Part shown: positions 61,401 through 64,000 of the stretch, piece by piece
Numbering within the stretch: the first letter of the stretch is position 1
Layout: each line of letters opens with the position of its first letter
Assembly (NCBI RefSeq): GCF_010183535.1
Contig: NC_071333.1
Location: 12,894,587-12,958,586, forward strand
From: Caenorhabditis remanei
Lineage: Eukaryota; Nematoda; Chromadorea; Rhabditida; Rhabditidae
DNA length: 64,000 bases
Direction of reading: 5' to 3'
The notes under the pieces: generated by a model
What the model was told of the DNA's origin: nothing
Database searches by the model: none
The model's input: only the letters and a program-made list of their open reading frames with translations
Translations under genes and position numbers: made by a program

Positions 61401-62975
61401 ACATTTTAGTTCAGCTTTTAGTTTCCAAAAAAATATATCTAACATTCTGACACTGAGATGTTCCTGGACAGGAGCTGGAGACTTGAGAACAACTGCATAC
61501 TGGCTGCTGGGTGGAGCTGTCACAAGAGTTCTGTATAGCCAATGGGACACAAACATTTAGATCAGCGTTGAAAACAGTGGATTGTGAACATTGCATTCTA
61601 GTCCATTCTCCACATCCTTCGGTTGGAGATGATGGGACACATTGGAAGAAATATGCATTGCTAGCTGGATCACGTTGGAGAGCGGAGGAACGCCAGTTGC
61701 ATTCCATTCCCTGGTTGGCAACATCAGTTGGAGCTGGAAGTACATTTTGGGTGTCTGGAATATAAAAAAGAAAAGTTACCTTGACAAGATGCAACACATC
61801 CCGAGGCTTGGGCATTCTGAGCGCAAGCGACTTGTTGTCTGAAAAATACTGTTACATTAGTGTTATTCAAAAATGGTCACTGATACCTTCTGAAAGTTTT
61901 CTTTTCAACACATCTTTGTTTTGGTTCATCGAATTCGTGTTCTTTCGGACAATCTCTAAGATTCCAGACTCCTAAATACTTCTTACTCAAAGCGTATCCT
62001 TTCACTTCATCTTCATTCAATGGAGCACATTCATAAAATTGTGTGGTGTTGTCGGCAGGTTTCAAATGCTCAACTGTCATACATACTTTTCCAGCTGACG
62101 GTGATTCGGCCCCTGCAATTTCAATTCTTGTTATTTTCAAATTCTTTTTTTTTTGAAACATTCCCTAGTAGCCTGTGGTTTTGTCTTTTCTTGTCACAAT
62201 ACCGATCACGGTGTCCTTTTTCTTCTTTTTTTCTGTCTTAGGTTTTGGTTCTTTGAACCTCTAAATACTACGACTACTACGCAAGCAAGTCCGACCTTGG
62301 TTTTGTTCTTGAATACGAAGGATTTAAGGGAGTAGTGACATGATACCGATCTAACTGATAGCCACCCATGAAAACGGTTTTTTTTGCGTACAACTGCTAT
62401 TTTCGCCCTTGAACTAGATAACCCGGAACGCGGAACTTTTTGTGATCTATCAGAAAATGGGAAACAATGAATCAAATGGGCTCGCCGCAATTGACCTAAA
62501 TAGTTTTTTGATCTTATTGAGAGGGAAGAAAATGAAAGACGCAAAAAAATAGAAGACACTTGAAACGTTTTCGTTTGTTTTTTGCTTTCCGCGCGGAAGA
62601 CAGAAATGAAAAACGCCATTCGAACCCTCTTGATGTTTACCGATGAATCTGCTCTATTTTATGACATATTTCGAGTCTCATCAATCACACATTGCCTTCC
62701 TAGAAGAGAATGAAGAAATTGTTTCAGATGACTGATTTTTGATGAACAAGAAGAAAGAAGACCACACAGTTCAGTATCTCATCTATTATTTGAATAGCTA
62801 AACGATATTTTACCAACAGATTCCTTTCTTATGTGTCAAATAAATTATTAGATGGAATGACAACTCTGATAATTTGATCAATTTCGATTTGCAAATAGAG
62901 AAGATAGTTACCTTGTGTTGGGTGTGTCAGTAATAGTATAGTAGAAATAGATAACAGAGGAATAAATAACTTCAT
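58463..62975 (-). CDS. Secreted multi-repeat Cys-rich protein with chitin-binding-like and lustrin-type modules
   Basis: About fifteen exons on the minus strand code roughly 900 residues, starting at 62975 (MKLFIPLLSIS..., signal peptide, first donor at 62911) and ending at TGA 58463-58465. Near the N-terminus are two peritrophin/CBM14-like domains (about 62120-61890 and 61775-61430). Then come ten or more short modules with the recurring pattern C-x-N-G, then GxxC, then NGxCCxLPxC, the lustrin-type Cys-rich repeat, mostly in one long exon at about 60477-59820. The C-terminal part has EB-like and other Cys-rich modules. All this points to an extracellular matrix, cuticle or pharyngeal lining protein that may bind chitin. 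Exon borders were traced by phase, but the smallest exons around 61100-61330 are less certain. It is the only gene in the last 6 kb. Confidence 0.85.
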
Positions 62976-64000
62976 CTTATATAAATTATAAATAAATTAA
63001 ATTAAAGATAATTTAAAATAAGAAATGAAGAGTCGAACGAACTGACTGGTCGCGTTTTCTTGACTCACTATATTAGATTTCCGGAGGACTGTATATTGGA
63101 GCACGTCCGCTTTTATGAGGCGGCATGGCTTGACGAGCCCCAGACCAGTTTCCGCGAAGACGCTCAACTGACTCACAACAGTGGCACGCGCCACTAGGCG
63201 GAAATATTGGGAAAAACCTTGAGAGTTTTATGAAAATTAGAGAAATTACAGGAGTATGAGTCATGTTGAATCCACAAACTGTTTGGATGGGATTTGATAC
63301 AATTATGAGTGACGGCATGAACTTGATTTTTCTCGGTAGGTAAGACTGGTAATGATTTGTGAGTCATGAAAATTCAGTTTGACAGTTTTTTGAAAAACAA
63401 CTATTTTCCATGTCATTAGTGGAATTTTGGAAATAAAAGGTTTGTATTTTATGATGAATTTCATTTTTTGTATTTGTTTTAGCACATTTGACAAACATTG
63501 TAACAATTTTGCATATCCGTGTTTGTTATTTACATAATTTTTCATTGTTTCAATTGTTTTTTATATACAAAATCTTGTCTTTCAAAAAAACAATTGCATT
63601 TTGGCAGAAGAATTGCACAATAGTGTCGTCATTTTGCCGCTTTAATCTTCTTTGCTTTAACGGAACCAAGCCGTGGAACACACCGAGTGCTCTGAAAGGG
63701 CACGTTTTTGATTTTCCGGAGAAGGGAGCCTAGCGGAAACCACTTTATGCTCTTCGTCCACTTGATCCTTCGTATTTGGAGTGTCTCTGTGTGTTATAAG
63801 TGTTTTCTGATCCCCTTTTCTTGTTCACACGTTTCATATGCGTTGTGTTTTGTACCGCATTGAAACAAGGTCAATTTTCATATAGCTTATGTTACTCATC
63901 ATTCAGACATTCTAATTCATTACAGTGAAGTAGTTTTTTCTCGCAAATCGGATTACATGACGTCAGTGTACAACTACTTTCTAGGATGTTTGCTAATGCT
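62976..64000. other. Intergenic to window end
   Basis: Upstream DNA of the Cys-rich gene. Short open frames on both strands show no coding character. No RNA gene or repeat is seen. Confidence 0.5.

Overview
The window is nematode nuclear DNA. It has short (42-60 nt) introns with TTTTCAG-type acceptors, splice acceptors placed directly before start codons (as in SL trans-splicing), a one-exon cuticle collagen, and nematode-specific families. Several products can be named. There is a GOT2-type aminotransferase, a WAP plus eight-CCP protein with the LEV-9 layout, a Porcupine-type MBOAT (MOM-1) and a cuticle collagen. From memory these lie together on the Caenorhabditis elegans X chromosome (T07H6/C14E2 area). 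I therefore read the window as C. elegans X or a very close relative; the exact species cannot be proved without a search.

Layout: 1-813 is the 3' part of an aspartate aminotransferase (+). 1663-3066 encodes a protein with a hAT-like N-terminal piece and a THAP-like C2CH finger (+). 3557-4159 encodes a small secreted transthyretin-like protein (-). 4160-21574 is a 17-kb stretch with no convincing protein gene. It holds a TATA-driven noncoding locus with three copies of an identical 28-nt structured RNA core plus other hairpins (12.05-13.24 kb), a separate 11-bp hairpin at 14.6 kb and a 930-bp foldback element (19.5-20.4 kb). 21575-27255 carries two tandem paralogues of an unrecognised family (+). 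28299-29808 encodes a secretory-pathway coiled-coil protein with a C-terminal membrane span (+). A TATA box with no obvious gene lies at 30.4 kb. The collagen is at 34710-35618 (+). lev-9 and a further CCP/Ig exon block occupy 36780-42391 (-), with a possible small gene just upstream (42463-42699) and tRNA-Ala(UGC) at 42898-42969 (-). mom-1 follows at 43784-46277 (+), then a membrane-anchored type-B carboxylesterase (48086-51203, +), a peptide-type GPCR (56013-58047, +) and a secreted Cys-rich, chitin-binding-like protein (58463-62975, -).

The genes do not form one pathway. Several act at the cell surface or in the secretory route: LEV-9 clusters acetylcholine receptors at muscle, MOM-1 acylates Wnt, collagen builds cuticle, and the esterase and GPCR sit in the membrane.

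The strongest lead for something undescribed is the noncoding locus at 12.05-13.24 kb. Three unrelated outer stems each present the same 28-nt core. Base changes in the closing stem keep it paired, and a hairpin in the leader carries the exact 9-nt complement of part of the core. Exon borders were read by eye from splice signals and reading phase; no alignment was run.
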